Below, one piece after another: positions 1 through 9,793 of a stretch of 64,000 nt of DNA. Origin of the DNA: CAYRFQ01 sp964423615. GTDB taxonomy: Bacteria; Planctomycetota; Planctomycetia; Gemmatales; Gemmataceae. The number at the start of each line of letters is the position of its first letter. Position 1 is the stretch's first letter. The translations under genes were made by a program, and so were the position numbers. Under the pieces are notes generated by a model. The model was given only the letters and a program-made list of their open reading frames with translations, was not told the origin of the DNA and did not search any database. Location of the stretch: positions 28,462 through 92,461 of the forward strand of contig CAYRFQ010000027.1 of assembly GCA_964423615.1 (NCBI GenBank), given 5' to 3'.

Positions 1-689
1 GTGAGGTCGGCGTTTTGTTCTTCCGAGAAGAATCTCGCTAACCCAAGATCGGCCAGCTTGACGATTCCCTCGTTGGTCAACAGCAAGTTCGTTGGCTTCA
101 CGTCTCGATGGACAATTCCGTGGTGGTGGGCATAAGCTAAACCACACGCGGCTTGGACGCCGTAATCGACGGCTTCGGTAATGGGCAAAGGGCCTCGTTG
201 CTCGACGACTTCTCCGAGGTTCCTTCCTTCAATGAATTCCAACACCAAGTACAAGTGAGTACGAGTTTGGATGACGTCTATGGCGCGGACGACGTTGGGA
301 TGGTCGAGTCGGGCGACAATTTCGGTTTCCCGACGAAATCTGGCAAGGACTTCTTCGCTTCGGTGTAAACTCGTCGTGTCGATGGTCTTCAACGCCACAA
401 CTCGATCAGGCAGCAGCGCATGTTTGGCTTTGAAGACAATGCCGTTGGCGCCCCGTCCGACACAATCGAGAACGATATACTTTCCCACCGAGAGAGAGGT
501 CGCGCCCGCACGCACTTGTCGTGCCTGGAACCGGGTCAACAGTCCCCGCTCGACCAACTCTTGAGCTAGCAAAGCATCGTCCTCTCCGACACTTTCTACA
601 CACTGTTGGAGATCACTCTGAGTGATCAAGCCACTGCCGAGAAGTCGTTTGGAGAAGGATGTGGAAGTGTGATTCACTGTTGTCGTCAT
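1..689 (-). CDS. Serine/threonine protein kinase, C-terminus cut by window edge
   Basis: The reverse strand reads open from an ATG at 687-689 to the left edge. About 70 leading residues of the kind that precede planctomycete Hanks-type kinases are followed by a kinase domain. Visible motifs are the glycine loop VGRGANGIVF, the ATP lysine in VALKTI, the catalytic loop HRDVKPTN and the metal-binding segment LADLGLA (DLG rather than DFG). All residues needed for phosphotransfer in the visible part are present, so an active cytoplasmic or membrane-anchored kinase is likely. Substrate is unknown. The part that would carry a transmembrane segment or sensor domain lies outside the window. Confidence 0.88.
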   Translation of the reverse strand, partial: MTTTVNHTSTSFSKRLLGSGLITQSDLQQCVESVGEDDALLAQELVERGLLTRFQARQVRAGATSLSVGKYIVLDCVGRGANGIVFKAKHALLPDRVVALKTIDTTSLHRSEEVLARFRRETEIVARLDHPNVVRAIDVIQTRTHLYLVLEFIEGRNLGEVVEQRGPLPITEAVDYGVQAACGLAYAHHHGIVHRDVKPTNLLLTNEGIVKLADLGLARFFSEEQNADL

Positions 690-989
690 TTCGTCGTCCT
701 CGCCGACTGCGAAGGATATAGCGCAGAGAGGACCGGAGTGCCCGAATTTGCTTTGTCCCTGATACAAATCTAGTACACGCCAACGAGAGGAGTCCGGGGA
801 ATTATCTGGAAAAACTGGAAAAAATAGGACGATGGGAGGCTTTGGAAGCTAGGATTGATTTGATTCTTGAAATTTTAAGCTCTGCCTCGAACCTGTATGT
901 TGTTTCGAGAGAGGAATTTGACAACAGGGAGGGTGTATCCTACTTGTTGTTGGTAAGCTTGACATCTCCAATTATGCAGAGAGGCACCA
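690..989. other. Intergenic region between divergent kinase and PilZ genes
   Basis: About 300 bases with no supported gene. The two flanking genes diverge from here, so promoters for both are expected, but no convincing -35/-10 pair was picked out by eye. Short reading frames in this stretch are chance frames with no recognisable family. Confidence 0.5.
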
Positions 990-1364
990 ATGACAAACCA
1001 CATGGTCGAAGGAGCGGAGAATCCGCGTTTGAACCGATTCATCCGAGCCAAGAGGCGAACGGAGCCTCGTTTCGACTGTCCTCCGAACACTGTTGTTTCG
1101 ATCACCGACAGAAACACCGACGAGCAATCGTTGGCGTTTGCCCACAACTTATCATTAGGAGGCATTGGGCTCGTTACGAAGACTTCGCTCTCTCGTGGAA
1201 CACAATTGATCGTTAAGTTCCCGTGTCAGCCAAAAGACACCGTCTATGAGTTGAAGGCCCGAGTGGTCCACGCGACCGAACGCCCCGACGGTAATTGGTT
1301 GGTCGGTTGTGTCCTGCTTTTCCGCTTGACCGAGGAAGATGTCGAGGCGCTTCTCGCCGAGTGA
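990..1364 (+). CDS. PilZ domain protein (probable c-di-GMP binding)
   Basis: A 124-residue protein consisting almost entirely of one PilZ domain. The N-terminal arginine motif is visible as RRTEPRF (about residues 22-28), and the second c-di-GMP-contact motif as NLSLGGIGL (about residues 53-61), matching the family pattern of an acidic or Asn residue, Ser and Gly. Stand-alone PilZ proteins bind cyclic di-GMP and pass the signal to motility, polysaccharide or secretion machinery; the partner here is not visible. The start ATG follows a purine-rich GAGAGG about 8 bases upstream. It diverges from the kinase on its left and converges with a secreted-protein gene on its right. Confidence 0.85.
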   Translation: MTNHMVEGAENPRLNRFIRAKRRTEPRFDCPPNTVVSITDRNTDEQSLAFAHNLSLGGIGLVTKTSLSRGTQLIVKFPCQPKDTVYELKARVVHATERPDGNWLVGCVLLFRLTEEDVEALLAE

Positions 1365-1557
1365 GAAGCCGCTCTCGATTGTTTCTAATCACGTTTTCCA
1401 GAACCTTCCGATGGCCCAACCCAATAAGGGGCTGCACCCTCGATCCAATAAAGATGGGTAGCTTTCTGAACCATGCGAGAGGGTAGGCGGGAACTTCGCC
1501 TCGTCCAAAGTCGTGAGCCACAGGCGTTCGATGTTGCAGTCCACACTTTTTCGTAGA

Positions 1558-2253
1558 TTATTTCCGGTTGTCTAGCGGATGGCGGTAAGCCGAGTACCTA
1601 TCGGTGTTAGGACCCTGATAGCCATACGCTTGGTGGCCGCCGCCTTGGTAGGGAAGCAATGGAGAGTCTGGCGGAGGAACGTAACCCTCGGGGACTGGAA
1701 TTCGTATTGGCCCGGGACGACACGGCTCTCCAAAATACGCCCGGCAAGATCCGAAGGCGAACCGGATTTCCGACCACAGGCTACTGCATCCAAACTGGTC
1801 ATGATGGGCATGACATCCCAATCCGTACCGATTCAGCTTCGCTCTCTTATCCTCACTTCCTCCAAGATGCCGTCCTAGGGGACCTGAAAACCAACGCCTC
1901 CGAGTGCCAGTTTGAGAAGGAACGCATTCTCCTGGGCACACGCTTTCGCCAACGGCAGGACCTTGTTCGAACGAGGAAGATTGTGGTCCGGTGGTTGGTT
2001 GCGAGCCAAATGTCGAAGGCTGAACCGGAAGTCTGTGATCTTCGATCACCTCGGGCACGTTCGTTTGAGTGAGAACAAGCGGAGGCGGTGGAAGGGTATG
2101 TGTGGTCAAGTCTGGTTGTTTGGTGGAACTTGAGGGTTGCACGACGGGTATCTGTGGCTGATACTGCTGTCCTCGGACTGGGTTCACACCCATTGTGAAG
2201 ACGCACAACGCCACAAACAGCCGTTTGTCCCATTTGATCTGAGTCTTGCCCAT
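1558..2253 (-). CDS. Small secreted Pro/Gln-rich hypothetical protein
   Basis: A 231-residue protein. The ATG at 2251-2253 is chosen because it is preceded by an AAGAAAGGA ribosome-binding site and opens a signal peptide (a lysine pair, then the hydrophobic stretch LFVALCVFTMGV, then a small-residue cleavage region near GQQ). The mature part is rich in proline, glutamine and threonine in its first half and carries several cysteines and Gly/Tyr near the C-terminus. No known domain was recognised. Planctomycetes encode many such lineage-specific secreted proteins. The reading frame extends upstream of the chosen start, but that extension does not look like protein. Confidence 0.6.
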   Translation of the reverse strand: MGKTQIKWDKRLFVALCVFTMGVNPVRGQQYQPQIPVVQPSSSTKQPDLTTHTLPPPPLVLTQTNVPEVIEDHRLPVQPSTFGSQPTTGPQSSSFEQGPAVGESVCPGECVPSQTGTRRRWFSGPLGRHLGGSEDKRAKLNRYGLGCHAHHDQFGCSSLWSEIRFAFGSCRAYFGEPCRPGPIRIPVPEGYVPPPDSPLLPYQGGGHQAYGYQGPNTDRYSAYRHPLDNRK

Positions 2254-2494
2254 TTCGGGAATCCTTTCTTCGCGAATGTGGAGTCGCACGCTCCTGTCCT
2301 TTGATTCGGTTGTGTGAGTTGGCGGGTTGAGCCAAAACCAAGTTTCTGAGGAGACCGCCGGTCTGGGTTTCCTTCTGCAGCGCACCTTGGAGAACGTCGA
2401 CAGTTCGCTTCCAATGTAAGAAACAACACATGAAATTGGGAATCTGCGGAACAAACTCAGTAGATCGAAATACGTGAATTCCATTGGGGTAGTC

Positions 2495-2968
2495 ATGTCG
2501 ACCGAAATTCCCAAATTCGCCTGTGATGCCATGTTGGGAAGTTTATCTCGTTGGCTCAGAGCGGCCGGTTACGATTCGTTTTGGCAGGAAGGAATCGATG
2601 ACGGAGAGTTGGTCCTTCTCTCGCAACGCGAAGACCGCATCCTGATCAGTTGCGACACCGGCATCTTCAAGAGAGGACTCGTCCGCGACGGAGTTGTTTC
2701 GTCTTTACAACTCCCGAACAGCCTCGGAACACAAGAACAGCTCCAGCGGGTGATGGAGCATTTCCAATTATTCGTTCGGGAACCTCGCTGCATGGCTTGC
2801 AGTGGCGAAATCCGCGAAGTTCCGAAGGAGCTAGTCCAGGACAAAGTCCCCGAACGAACTTATGAGAGAATCGACCAATTCTGGCAATGTACCCAGTGCG
2901 AACAACCATTTTGGCAGGGGACGCATTGGACGGCGATCAGCGAAGTGTTGGATTCTTTCACGCAATGA
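2495..2968 (+). CDS. Mut7-C RNase domain protein with zinc ribbon
   Basis: A 157-residue protein matching the Mut7-C family (PIN-like fold). FACDAMLGSLSRWLRAAGYD at the N-terminus is the family signature, with the aspartate expected in the active site, followed by LISCDTGIFKRG, which carries a further acidic position. The C-terminal third contains two CxxC pairs (CMACSG and CTQCEQ), a zinc ribbon. The family is named for the C-terminal region of the nematode exonuclease Mut-7; stand-alone bacterial members are predicted ribonucleases with unknown targets. The ATG at 2495 is favoured over an in-frame upstream codon at 2474 because the homologous sequence begins there and a GGGG-rich site precedes it. 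Confidence 0.82.
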   Translation: MSTEIPKFACDAMLGSLSRWLRAAGYDSFWQEGIDDGELVLLSQREDRILISCDTGIFKRGLVRDGVVSSLQLPNSLGTQEQLQRVMEHFQLFVREPRCMACSGEIREVPKELVQDKVPERTYERIDQFWQCTQCEQPFWQGTHWTAISEVLDSFTQ

Positions 2969-2993
2969 AAGGCCAGGGAGCCGTCTGTCTACG

Positions 2994-4937
2994 TCATTTG
3001 CCAAGCACGGCCGAAAGATCGGCGAATGTCACGTAGATTCCGACAACGATCAGTACCAATCCAATCCCAACCGGCCACGCCAGGTTCCAAGGTGTTAAAT
3101 CGACGTCTCCAGAGGCTTTTTGTTCGTACGGCGTGGCGGTCGGCTTGACTTGTCCAATCACCAACATCATGAGGATCAACGTCGCGAAGACAATCCCGAG
3201 GAAATGGAACTCGTGGACGGCCTTGACCCATTTGTCGAAAAACGGAACGAAGTATCCCAGAGCGATCACTGTAAACCCGAGTACAAGGGCAAAATTCGCA
3301 GCCATCGGTGGAACGCGCCGAGTCAACATCCCAACCAGTACTACCGAGAAGATCGGAATAAAGTAGAGGCCGTTCATCTTTTGGAGGTAGCCAAAGATAC
3401 TCTGTTGTTCGGCAAGCAATGGGGCGACAGTCATCGACACAATGGCAATGATGCCGCCGAAGATTTTTCCTGCTCGGATGACACTTTTGTCTTCGGCTCC
3501 TCCAGGCACTACGTGTTGGTAGACGCCCAGACTGAACAACGTCGCGGTACTGTTGAGGGCCGAGTTGAATGAACTCAATATGGCTCCTGCGACAACGGCT
3601 GCGAAGAACCCAGCGAGCCAAGTCGGAAGGACTCTTCGCACCAGAGCGCCGTATGCGTCGACCCGATGCCGTGGGGAAATGAGAGAATCGTAGTCGATTC
3701 CTCGTTCGTCAAGTTCTTTCTTGGTGTAGTATCCGTTCGTGCCGGGGTCTTCTTGAGTGATCACGACTTCGGGGCCAACGACTTTCTCGACAAGGATCTT
3801 TTCATTGTCGTGGTAAACGAACTGACCGACCTTGGCCTGGGCTTCCTCGACCGACTGTGTCTCCAGCGCCTCGGAAGCTGCTTCGCCAATCAAGATGACT
3901 TCTTGCGGTTCTTTGGGTGTAATCGACCCCACCAAGGCAATACCATCCTTTTTGCTAATGATGTCTTTGATGGGAACTCGCTGTTGCTCGGGCATCGGAA
4001 CCATCCCGAAAAGGAAAAACGCCACCATTCCGGGAAAGACCAAAATCAACGGTGCCAAAATCTTGAAGACTCCAGCCAACAGAACGCCTTTTTGCCCTTC
4101 CTTCAACGACGAGGCTCCAAACGTCCGCTGAATGATTTGTTGGTTGGTACACCAATAGAACAAGTTCAACAACAGCACGCCTGTGAACAGTGTTGAGAAC
4201 GGCACGGTTGTATCCGCCGTTCCGAGCGAATTGAATTTTTCCGGAGCTTGTTCCTTAAGGACCGAGAGACCAGTCAAAGGACCATTCGGGTCAACCGCGT
4301 AGAGCCCCAACACGATAATTATCACCCCGCCGACGAGCAGACCAAAACCGTTGAGCGTGTCCGAAACGGCGACCGATCGTAACCCACCGAAGATGGCGTA
4401 GATCGAACCGATGATGCCGATCATCCAAACCATCACCCAGAGCGTCACCGTTTTATTCGGTAGCCCAGCGAGTTCCTGAACGTTCAGAATTCCAATCAGG
4501 CCGCTTGCCCCCGTGTAGAGAATGATCGGGAGTAAGATCCCTGCGTAGGCAATGATGAAAATGGCTGAGGTGATCGATCGCGTCCACGCATCAAACCGTT
4601 CTTCCAGGAATTGTGGAATCGTGGCAATGCCGCTTTTCAGATACCGCGGCAGAAAGAACAATGCCATTATCACGAGCGACATGCCCGCGATGACCTCCCA
4701 CGCCATCACACACAATCCGTCTGCGAACGCGTCCCCGTTGAGCCCAACAAGTTGTTCGGTCGAGAGATTCGTGAGCAACAACGACCCGGCGATGAAACCA
4801 AACGTGAGCGTCCGCCCGGCCAGGAAATATCCGGCGGACGTATCGTGTTTGTCCTTTCGCGTGAGCCACCACGTCAAGAAACCCACGAGCCCAGTGAAAC
4901 CAATGAACGACGAGAAGAGTACGAAGCGTTCCAACAT
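2994..4937 (-). CDS. Sodium:solute symporter, SLC5 family, with large soluble insertion
   Basis: A 647-residue inner-membrane protein with about a dozen hydrophobic segments. The N-terminal half carries LAGRTLTFGFIAGSLLLTNL and TEQLVGLNGDA, typical of Na+/solute symporters of the SGLT type. The protein uses the sodium gradient to import a small organic solute, probably a sugar or related compound, though the substrate cannot be told from sequence. Between two central transmembrane segments lies a hydrophilic stretch (about residues 315-430) with many Glu, Lys and Val, much longer than the loop usual there. The gene is divergent from the S9 peptidase, so import of a product released by that peptidase is possible but unproven. 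Confidence 0.9.
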   Translation of the reverse strand: MLERFVLFSSFIGFTGLVGFLTWWLTRKDKHDTSAGYFLAGRTLTFGFIAGSLLLTNLSTEQLVGLNGDAFADGLCVMAWEVIAGMSLVIMALFFLPRYLKSGIATIPQFLEERFDAWTRSITSAIFIIAYAGILLPIILYTGASGLIGILNVQELAGLPNKTVTLWVMVWMIGIIGSIYAIFGGLRSVAVSDTLNGFGLLVGGVIIIVLGLYAVDPNGPLTGLSVLKEQAPEKFNSLGTADTTVPFSTLFTGVLLLNLFYWCTNQQIIQRTFGASSLKEGQKGVLLAGVFKILAPLILVFPGMVAFFLFGMVPMPEQQRVPIKDIISKKDGIALVGSITPKEPQEVILIGEAASEALETQSVEEAQAKVGQFVYHDNEKILVEKVVGPEVVITQEDPGTNGYYTKKELDERGIDYDSLISPRHRVDAYGALVRRVLPTWLAGFFAAVVAGAILSSFNSALNSTATLFSLGVYQHVVPGGAEDKSVIRAGKIFGGIIAIVSMTVAPLLAEQQSIFGYLQKMNGLYFIPIFSVVLVGMLTRRVPPMAANFALVLGFTVIALGYFVPFFDKWVKAVHEFHFLGIVFATLILMMLVIGQVKPTATPYEQKASGDVDLTPWNLAWPVGIGLVLIVVGIYVTFADLSAVLGK

Positions 4938-5061
4938 GTTGATTTTGGAGTTTCCAAGTTGTGTTGAGAGAGGTCCTGTCCAACGTTCGGCGATGCGATA
5001 CGCTAAGAAAGAATAAGCCGATCAAACTCACAGATTGTATCTTTTACGAGGACTCATCACC

Positions 5062-7107
5062 ATGACAAAGTCCGCGACCTTCCTCGCTCTGTTGGTTTTC
5101 GCGTTGCCATGCGGATTGCTGCATGCACAAGACAGGGAACCGTCCAAAGACAGATTCCAACTCAAGGACGTGTTCGAGCTTGAGTACGCCAGCGACCCGC
5201 AAATCTCCCCGGACGGGAAACGAGTCGTCTATGTCCGGAATTTCCTGGACATCATGAAGGACCGTGTCCGATCCAACCTGTGGATCATCGATGCCGATGG
5301 CCAGAACCATCGTCCGTTGACGAAGGGGAGCGAAAATCATCGTTCGCCCCGGTGGTCGCCGGACGGAAAGCGGCTCATGTACGTCTCGAGTGAGGAAGGC
5401 TCTTCCCAAATTTACAGCCGGTGGATGGACACCGGTGACACGGCCAAGTTGACGCAACTGACCGAGTCGCCGAGTGGTCTCGTATGGTCACCGGACGGAA
5501 AGCGGATCGCCTTCTCGATGTTCGTGCCTGAGAAAAAGCAACCATTCGTAAAACTTCCAACAAAACCGAAAGGGGCCGAGTGGGCCGCCCCTCCCAAGGT
5601 CATCGGGAAGTTGAAGTATCGCTTCGACGGACGAGGCTATTTGAAAGACGGCTATTCGCACCTGTTCGTCATCCCCGCCGACGGCGGCACGCCCCGGCAA
5701 CTCACGAGTGGACCTTACAACCATAAGGGCACTCCGTCTTGGACACCCGACAGTGAAGCCCTTGTGTTCTCAGCGAACCGAAGCAAGGACGCCGAATACA
5801 ACCCGCGCGAGTCCGACATCTACGAGGTGTTGCTCAAAGACCTTACCATCAATCGACTAACGGACCGCAAGGGGCCCGATACTTCCCCTGTCGTGACTCC
5901 GAACGGCCGCAACATTGTCTATCTCGGGTTTGACGATCGCAAGCAGGGTTATCAAGTCACTCACTTGTATGCCATGACTCGAGACGGCACCAAACGCAAA
6001 TTGTTACACGGCGAACTGGATCGCGACATCGCTGGGTTGCATATCCAAAAAGATCCACTGGCCATCTATTTCCAATACGACGACCAGGGTGTCACGAAGA
6101 TAGCTTTCCTCGCACCGGAGTTGAAAACAATCGCTGTGGGTGTAGGCGGCACGACGTTGGGCCGGCCCTACTCGAGCGGTTCGTTCTCCGCCTCGGATTC
6201 CGGAGCAATCGCGTTTACGGTCACCGACCCGCAACATCCTGCGGACGTGGCGATTCTCGAGAAGCCCGGCGGTAAGGTTCGGAAACTTACGTCCCTTAAT
6301 AGCGACTTGTTCACTGACAAGAAACTGGGGACGGTCGAAGAAATTTGGTGCAAGTCCTATCACGATGGTCGCAAAGTACAAGGATGGATTCTCAAGCCAC
6401 CAGGATTCGATCCCAACAAGAAGTACCCCCTCATTCTGGAAATTCATGGTGGACCGTTCGCGAACTACGGACCGCGTTTCTCGGCAGAAATGCAGCTCTA
6501 CGCTGCCCAAGGTTACGTGGTCCTCTTCGTGAACCCACGTGGCAGCACGAGCTACGGAGAAGAATTCGGAAATTTGATCCACCATGCCTATCCGGGCAAC
6601 GACTACGACGACCTGATGTCCGCCGTGAATGCCGTCATCGAGAAAGGATACATTGACGAAAAGAATCTGTTCGTGACGGGCGGCAGCGGTGGTGGAGTTC
6701 TGTCGGCCTGGATTGTTGGCAAGACGAACCGATTCCGAGCCGCTGTCGTGTGCAAGCCCGTTATCGATTGGCTTTCCTTCGTCCTAACGGCCGACTCCTC
6801 GGCGTTTTTCTCGCAATACTGGTTTCCCACGGTTCCGTGGAAGAACCAGCAACACTACTGGAAACGATCGCCGCTTTCTCTCGTCGGAAACGTCAAGACA
6901 CCGACCATGTTATTGACAGGCGAGAAAGACTACCGCACACCCATTTCGCAAACGGAGGAATTCTATCAGGCTTTGAAACTCCGTAAAGTCGACACGCTCA
7001 TGGTCCGGATTCCTGGGGCTTCCCATGGCATCGCCGCACGTCCAAGCCAACTCATCGCAAAGGTGGCTTGCATCCTGCGTTGGTTCGAGATGCATAAACG
7101 GAAGTAG
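5062..7107 (+). CDS. Secreted S9 family peptidase (prolyl oligopeptidase / acylaminoacyl-peptidase type)
   Basis: A 681-residue serine peptidase. The ATG at 5062 opens a clear signal peptide (TFLALLVFALPCGLLHAQ), so export to the periplasm is predicted. Residues about 30-400 form a WD40-like beta-propeller with repeated SPDGKR-type strands (ISPDGKRVVYV, WSPDGKRLMYV, WSPDGKRIAFS). The C-terminal alpha/beta-hydrolase domain shows the catalytic serine in GGSGGG (near residue 542), aspartate in GEKDYRTP (near 623) and histidine in ASHGI (near 655). Members remove dipeptides or acylated residues from peptide N-termini. A frame extends a few codons upstream of the chosen start without adding anything credible. 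The SLC5 transporter gene is divergently placed. Confidence 0.93.
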   Translation: MTKSATFLALLVFALPCGLLHAQDREPSKDRFQLKDVFELEYASDPQISPDGKRVVYVRNFLDIMKDRVRSNLWIIDADGQNHRPLTKGSENHRSPRWSPDGKRLMYVSSEEGSSQIYSRWMDTGDTAKLTQLTESPSGLVWSPDGKRIAFSMFVPEKKQPFVKLPTKPKGAEWAAPPKVIGKLKYRFDGRGYLKDGYSHLFVIPADGGTPRQLTSGPYNHKGTPSWTPDSEALVFSANRSKDAEYNPRESDIYEVLLKDLTINRLTDRKGPDTSPVVTPNGRNIVYLGFDDRKQGYQVTHLYAMTRDGTKRKLLHGELDRDIAGLHIQKDPLAIYFQYDDQGVTKIAFLAPELKTIAVGVGGTTLGRPYSSGSFSASDSGAIAFTVTDPQHPADVAILEKPGGKVRKLTSLNSDLFTDKKLGTVEEIWCKSYHDGRKVQGWILKPPGFDPNKKYPLILEIHGGPFANYGPRFSAEMQLYAAQGYVVLFVNPRGSTSYGEEFGNLIHHAYPGNDYDDLMSAVNAVIEKGYIDEKNLFVTGGSGGGVLSAWIVGKTNRFRAAVVCKPVIDWLSFVLTADSSAFFSQYWFPTVPWKNQQHYWKRSPLSLVGNVKTPTMLLTGEKDYRTPISQTEEFYQALKLRKVDTLMVRIPGASHGIAARPSQLIAKVACILRWFEMHKRK

Positions 7108-7201
7108 CAATACCCTTTTCGCGGCGGCGACTTCTCAAGTAGTTTGCGAAAGAGCGAGACGAGAATTTCGAAGAGCTGGGGTACGAAATGCCGAAAAGGA
7201 A

Positions 7202-7223
7202 CCCCTCCAGGATTTTGGAGGGG
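7202..7223. terminator. Hairpin between convergent S9 peptidase and Lon genes
   Basis: A perfect 8-bp inverted repeat, CCCCTCCA (7202-7209) and TGGAGGGG (7216-7223), with a 6-base loop. It lies between the stop codons of two convergent genes. There is no long T run on either side, so it is a weak or factor-assisted terminator candidate acting in both directions. Confidence 0.5.
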
Positions 7224-7272
7224 GCACCAAGAAGCCAAGAATTGTAATCCCCTCTCGAACGAGGCGTCTCCA

Positions 7273-9771
7273 TCAGTCCCCCCCAGGCAACGGTGGCAAC
7301 GGTGGTTTGTCCGGAGGGCCAGAGGATATCTGAATACGAGGGCCCGCATCGGGAGCGGCTTGTTCTTTCAAGACTGCAAGCATTCGTTGGAGTCGCTGAT
7401 CCACACGATGGTGGAACGTCGCTTCTTGATCGATCCCGCCAGCAGACATCCCCGTAAGCAGTTCGATTCCCTCGTCGATCGTCTCGATGGCCCAGACGTG
7501 AAACTGACCTTCGCGAATGGCCTCCAGTACATCATGACGCAACACGACCGTATGGACTATTGACCGGGGTATGCAAACACCCTGAGAGCCTGTGAGTCCC
7601 TTGAGCTGGCAAACGTCAAAGAATCCTTCGATCTTCTCGGCGACTCCACCAACCGCCTGGACGTGACCAAACTGATCCACCGAACCAGTGACGGCGATGT
7701 CCTGCCGAAGCGGAATCTCGGCGATGGCACTGAGCAGGCAATACAACTCCGCCGACGAAGCACTATCTCCTTCGATCCAACCATACGACTGCTCGAAAGC
7801 GATGCTGGCCGAAAGAGCTATGGGGTGGGCGCGGGCGTAGCGATGGCGAAGGTATCCTTGTAGGATCAGGACGCCCTTGTTATGAGTGTTCCCACTCATG
7901 TCGCTTTCCCGCTCGATGTTGATGACTCCCTCTCGCCCAATCCCTGCGGCCGTACTCACGCGGCTCGGACGACCAAATCGAAAATCGCCCAGGTCCAGGA
8001 CCGCCAGGCCGTTGATCTGACCCACATGCTTTCCGGTCACCGAGATGTTCAGCGTCCCCTCGTCGATTAACTCTCGAATCTTGGCCGCTATCCGATCATT
8101 GCGGTAGATACGCTCGGCCAACGTCTGCTGGACGTGCTCACTGGTGACGATCTTGGCGTCCTGTTTCTTGGCCCAGTAGCTAGCCTCTCGGGCCAGGTCG
8201 ATCAGATTTCCGAAGGCCAGAGACAGCTTCTTCCGGTGGGCCACTTCCCGCATACCAAATCTCAAGAATTCCACGACCGCAGTGGCATCGAAGGGGTTCA
8301 GGCCATCTGTCTGGACGAGCTTGGCGAGGAACCGAGCATAGCCTTCTTGGGTCGTCTCGCTGAAGTCGGCTTCCGGCCCGAAGTCGACGTGGACCTTGAA
8401 CAAATCCGAGAAATCCTCGTCGAGAAACTGCAACAGGTAATACAGGTGCGGTGACCCCACGACGACTACTTTAGTTGTAATCGGTATCGGTTGAGGCTTG
8501 AGTGCAAGGGTGGAGAACAGGCCCATCGGTTCATAAGCATCCGTGAGCAGTTCCGCCGACTTGAGGGTGCGTTTGAGCTGCTTCCAGACGAACGGCTCGG
8601 TGATGGCGTCGCCCAAATCCAAAAGGAGAAAGCCTCCGTTAGCACGCAGCAGACTGCCGGGTTTGATGCCCGTGAAGTCGGCCGTCACGTTCCCCATCAG
8701 GGTCACCTGACGCTCGATCGTTCCGAAGAGGTTCTTGTAAGTCGGCGAGATTTCCAGAATGACCGGTGCGCCCTGCGTCCGGGAGTTGTCGACAACTACG
8801 TTGACCCGATACTCGACGAAAGGGTCCGGGTGTTCGGCAGCCATACGTAGCGCCGTGGGGAGGTCGTTGGGCGTGGGAGCAGACTCGTGTTGGAAGCGAT
8901 CCAGATTCGCCAACATGTGCTCACTGACACGATCTAGCCAGTCGGCCAGCTCTGGTTGAGGGAATCTCTCTTTTGTCTGGACGATTAGTGGGTCGAGCAG
9001 CCGTCGGGCAAACTGTTGAACGATGCTTTCGATCTCGCCACGCATCTCTCGCGACAACTCCTGCTGTTTTCCCATCATCTGCGTTGCATACTCGCTGAGC
9101 TGTCCTTGATTCTTGGCAATTTCCTCTTTGTCTTCGTCGCTGAGTTTTTCGATTTCTTCTGTTTCCATGGGCCGACCATCGTGTAACGGGACGAAACCGA
9201 GCACACCGTTTGGCAACCTTCGGACTCCCAATCTCAGTTGCTCGCCTCGCTCCACTAGTTGTTGAAACAAGGCTTCGCTCTTCTGGGCAAACGTCCTTTG
9301 GAGACGTTCTCGTTCGGCGTCAAAATCTTGAGCCCGGAGTGCTTTGGGCAGGTCCTCTCGAACTCGTGCGAGTAGCTCTTCGAGTGCCTTCATGAACGCC
9401 ATGCCGTCACCGCTTGGGAGAGAAACGGCCAGGGGGCTGTCGGGTTCGTCAAAATTATGCAGGTAGACCCAGTCGGAGGGCGTTGTGAGCTGCTCGGCAT
9501 GCTTGTTCAACAGGTTGTGCACGAGTGTTTTTTTACCCGTACCAGGGACACCCGAGACGAAGACATGGTAACCATGCGACGGCATCGCGAGGCCAAATTC
9601 CAATGCCCTCACCGCTCGTTCTTGTCCCACGACATGGTCAAGCGGTTCCACGTCTTCGGTGGACTGGAAACCGAGTGTGATGGAGTCAATTCCGAGGTCC
9701 AGATCGGTGGGTCTCAGTTCACATCGAGTGACGACTTCAGAAGCAGAGTTGTTCGGTGGCTGGTTCGTCAT
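7273..9771 (-). CDS. Lon-type ATP-dependent protease (AAA+ plus S16 protease domain)
   Basis: An 832-residue protein. A Walker A motif GVPGTGKKT lies near residues 74-83 and the middle contains a long helical region. The C-terminal protease domain has the Lon serine-lysine dyad: Ser in GDSASSAELY (near residue 671) and Lys in GGVAEKIEGF (near 711). The early Walker A, the long helical insertion and the absence of a classical N-terminal substrate-binding domain place it with the LonB/LonC-like proteins often annotated as AAA family ATPase/protease, not with LonA. It degrades damaged or regulatory proteins in the cytoplasm. It starts 22 bp after hsp20 ends on the same strand, suggesting a proteostasis operon. 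Confidence 0.92.
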   Translation of the reverse strand: MTNQPPNNSASEVVTRCELRPTDLDLGIDSITLGFQSTEDVEPLDHVVGQERAVRALEFGLAMPSHGYHVFVSGVPGTGKKTLVHNLLNKHAEQLTTPSDWVYLHNFDEPDSPLAVSLPSGDGMAFMKALEELLARVREDLPKALRAQDFDAERERLQRTFAQKSEALFQQLVERGEQLRLGVRRLPNGVLGFVPLHDGRPMETEEIEKLSDEDKEEIAKNQGQLSEYATQMMGKQQELSREMRGEIESIVQQFARRLLDPLIVQTKERFPQPELADWLDRVSEHMLANLDRFQHESAPTPNDLPTALRMAAEHPDPFVEYRVNVVVDNSRTQGAPVILEISPTYKNLFGTIERQVTLMGNVTADFTGIKPGSLLRANGGFLLLDLGDAITEPFVWKQLKRTLKSAELLTDAYEPMGLFSTLALKPQPIPITTKVVVVGSPHLYYLLQFLDEDFSDLFKVHVDFGPEADFSETTQEGYARFLAKLVQTDGLNPFDATAVVEFLRFGMREVAHRKKLSLAFGNLIDLAREASYWAKKQDAKIVTSEHVQQTLAERIYRNDRIAAKIRELIDEGTLNISVTGKHVGQINGLAVLDLGDFRFGRPSRVSTAAGIGREGVINIERESDMSGNTHNKGVLILQGYLRHRYARAHPIALSASIAFEQSYGWIEGDSASSAELYCLLSAIAEIPLRQDIAVTGSVDQFGHVQAVGGVAEKIEGFFDVCQLKGLTGSQGVCIPRSIVHTVVLRHDVLEAIREGQFHVWAIETIDEGIELLTGMSAGGIDQEATFHHRVDQRLQRMLAVLKEQAAPDAGPRIQISSGPPDKPPLPPLPGGD

Positions 9772-9793
9772 GAATCACCCAGGAGAGAAGCGT

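Noticed and set aside
2254..2532. N-terminal extension of the small secreted protein frame
   Set aside because: A clear ribosome site and signal peptide start at 2253; the upstream residues overlap the start of the Mut7-C gene.
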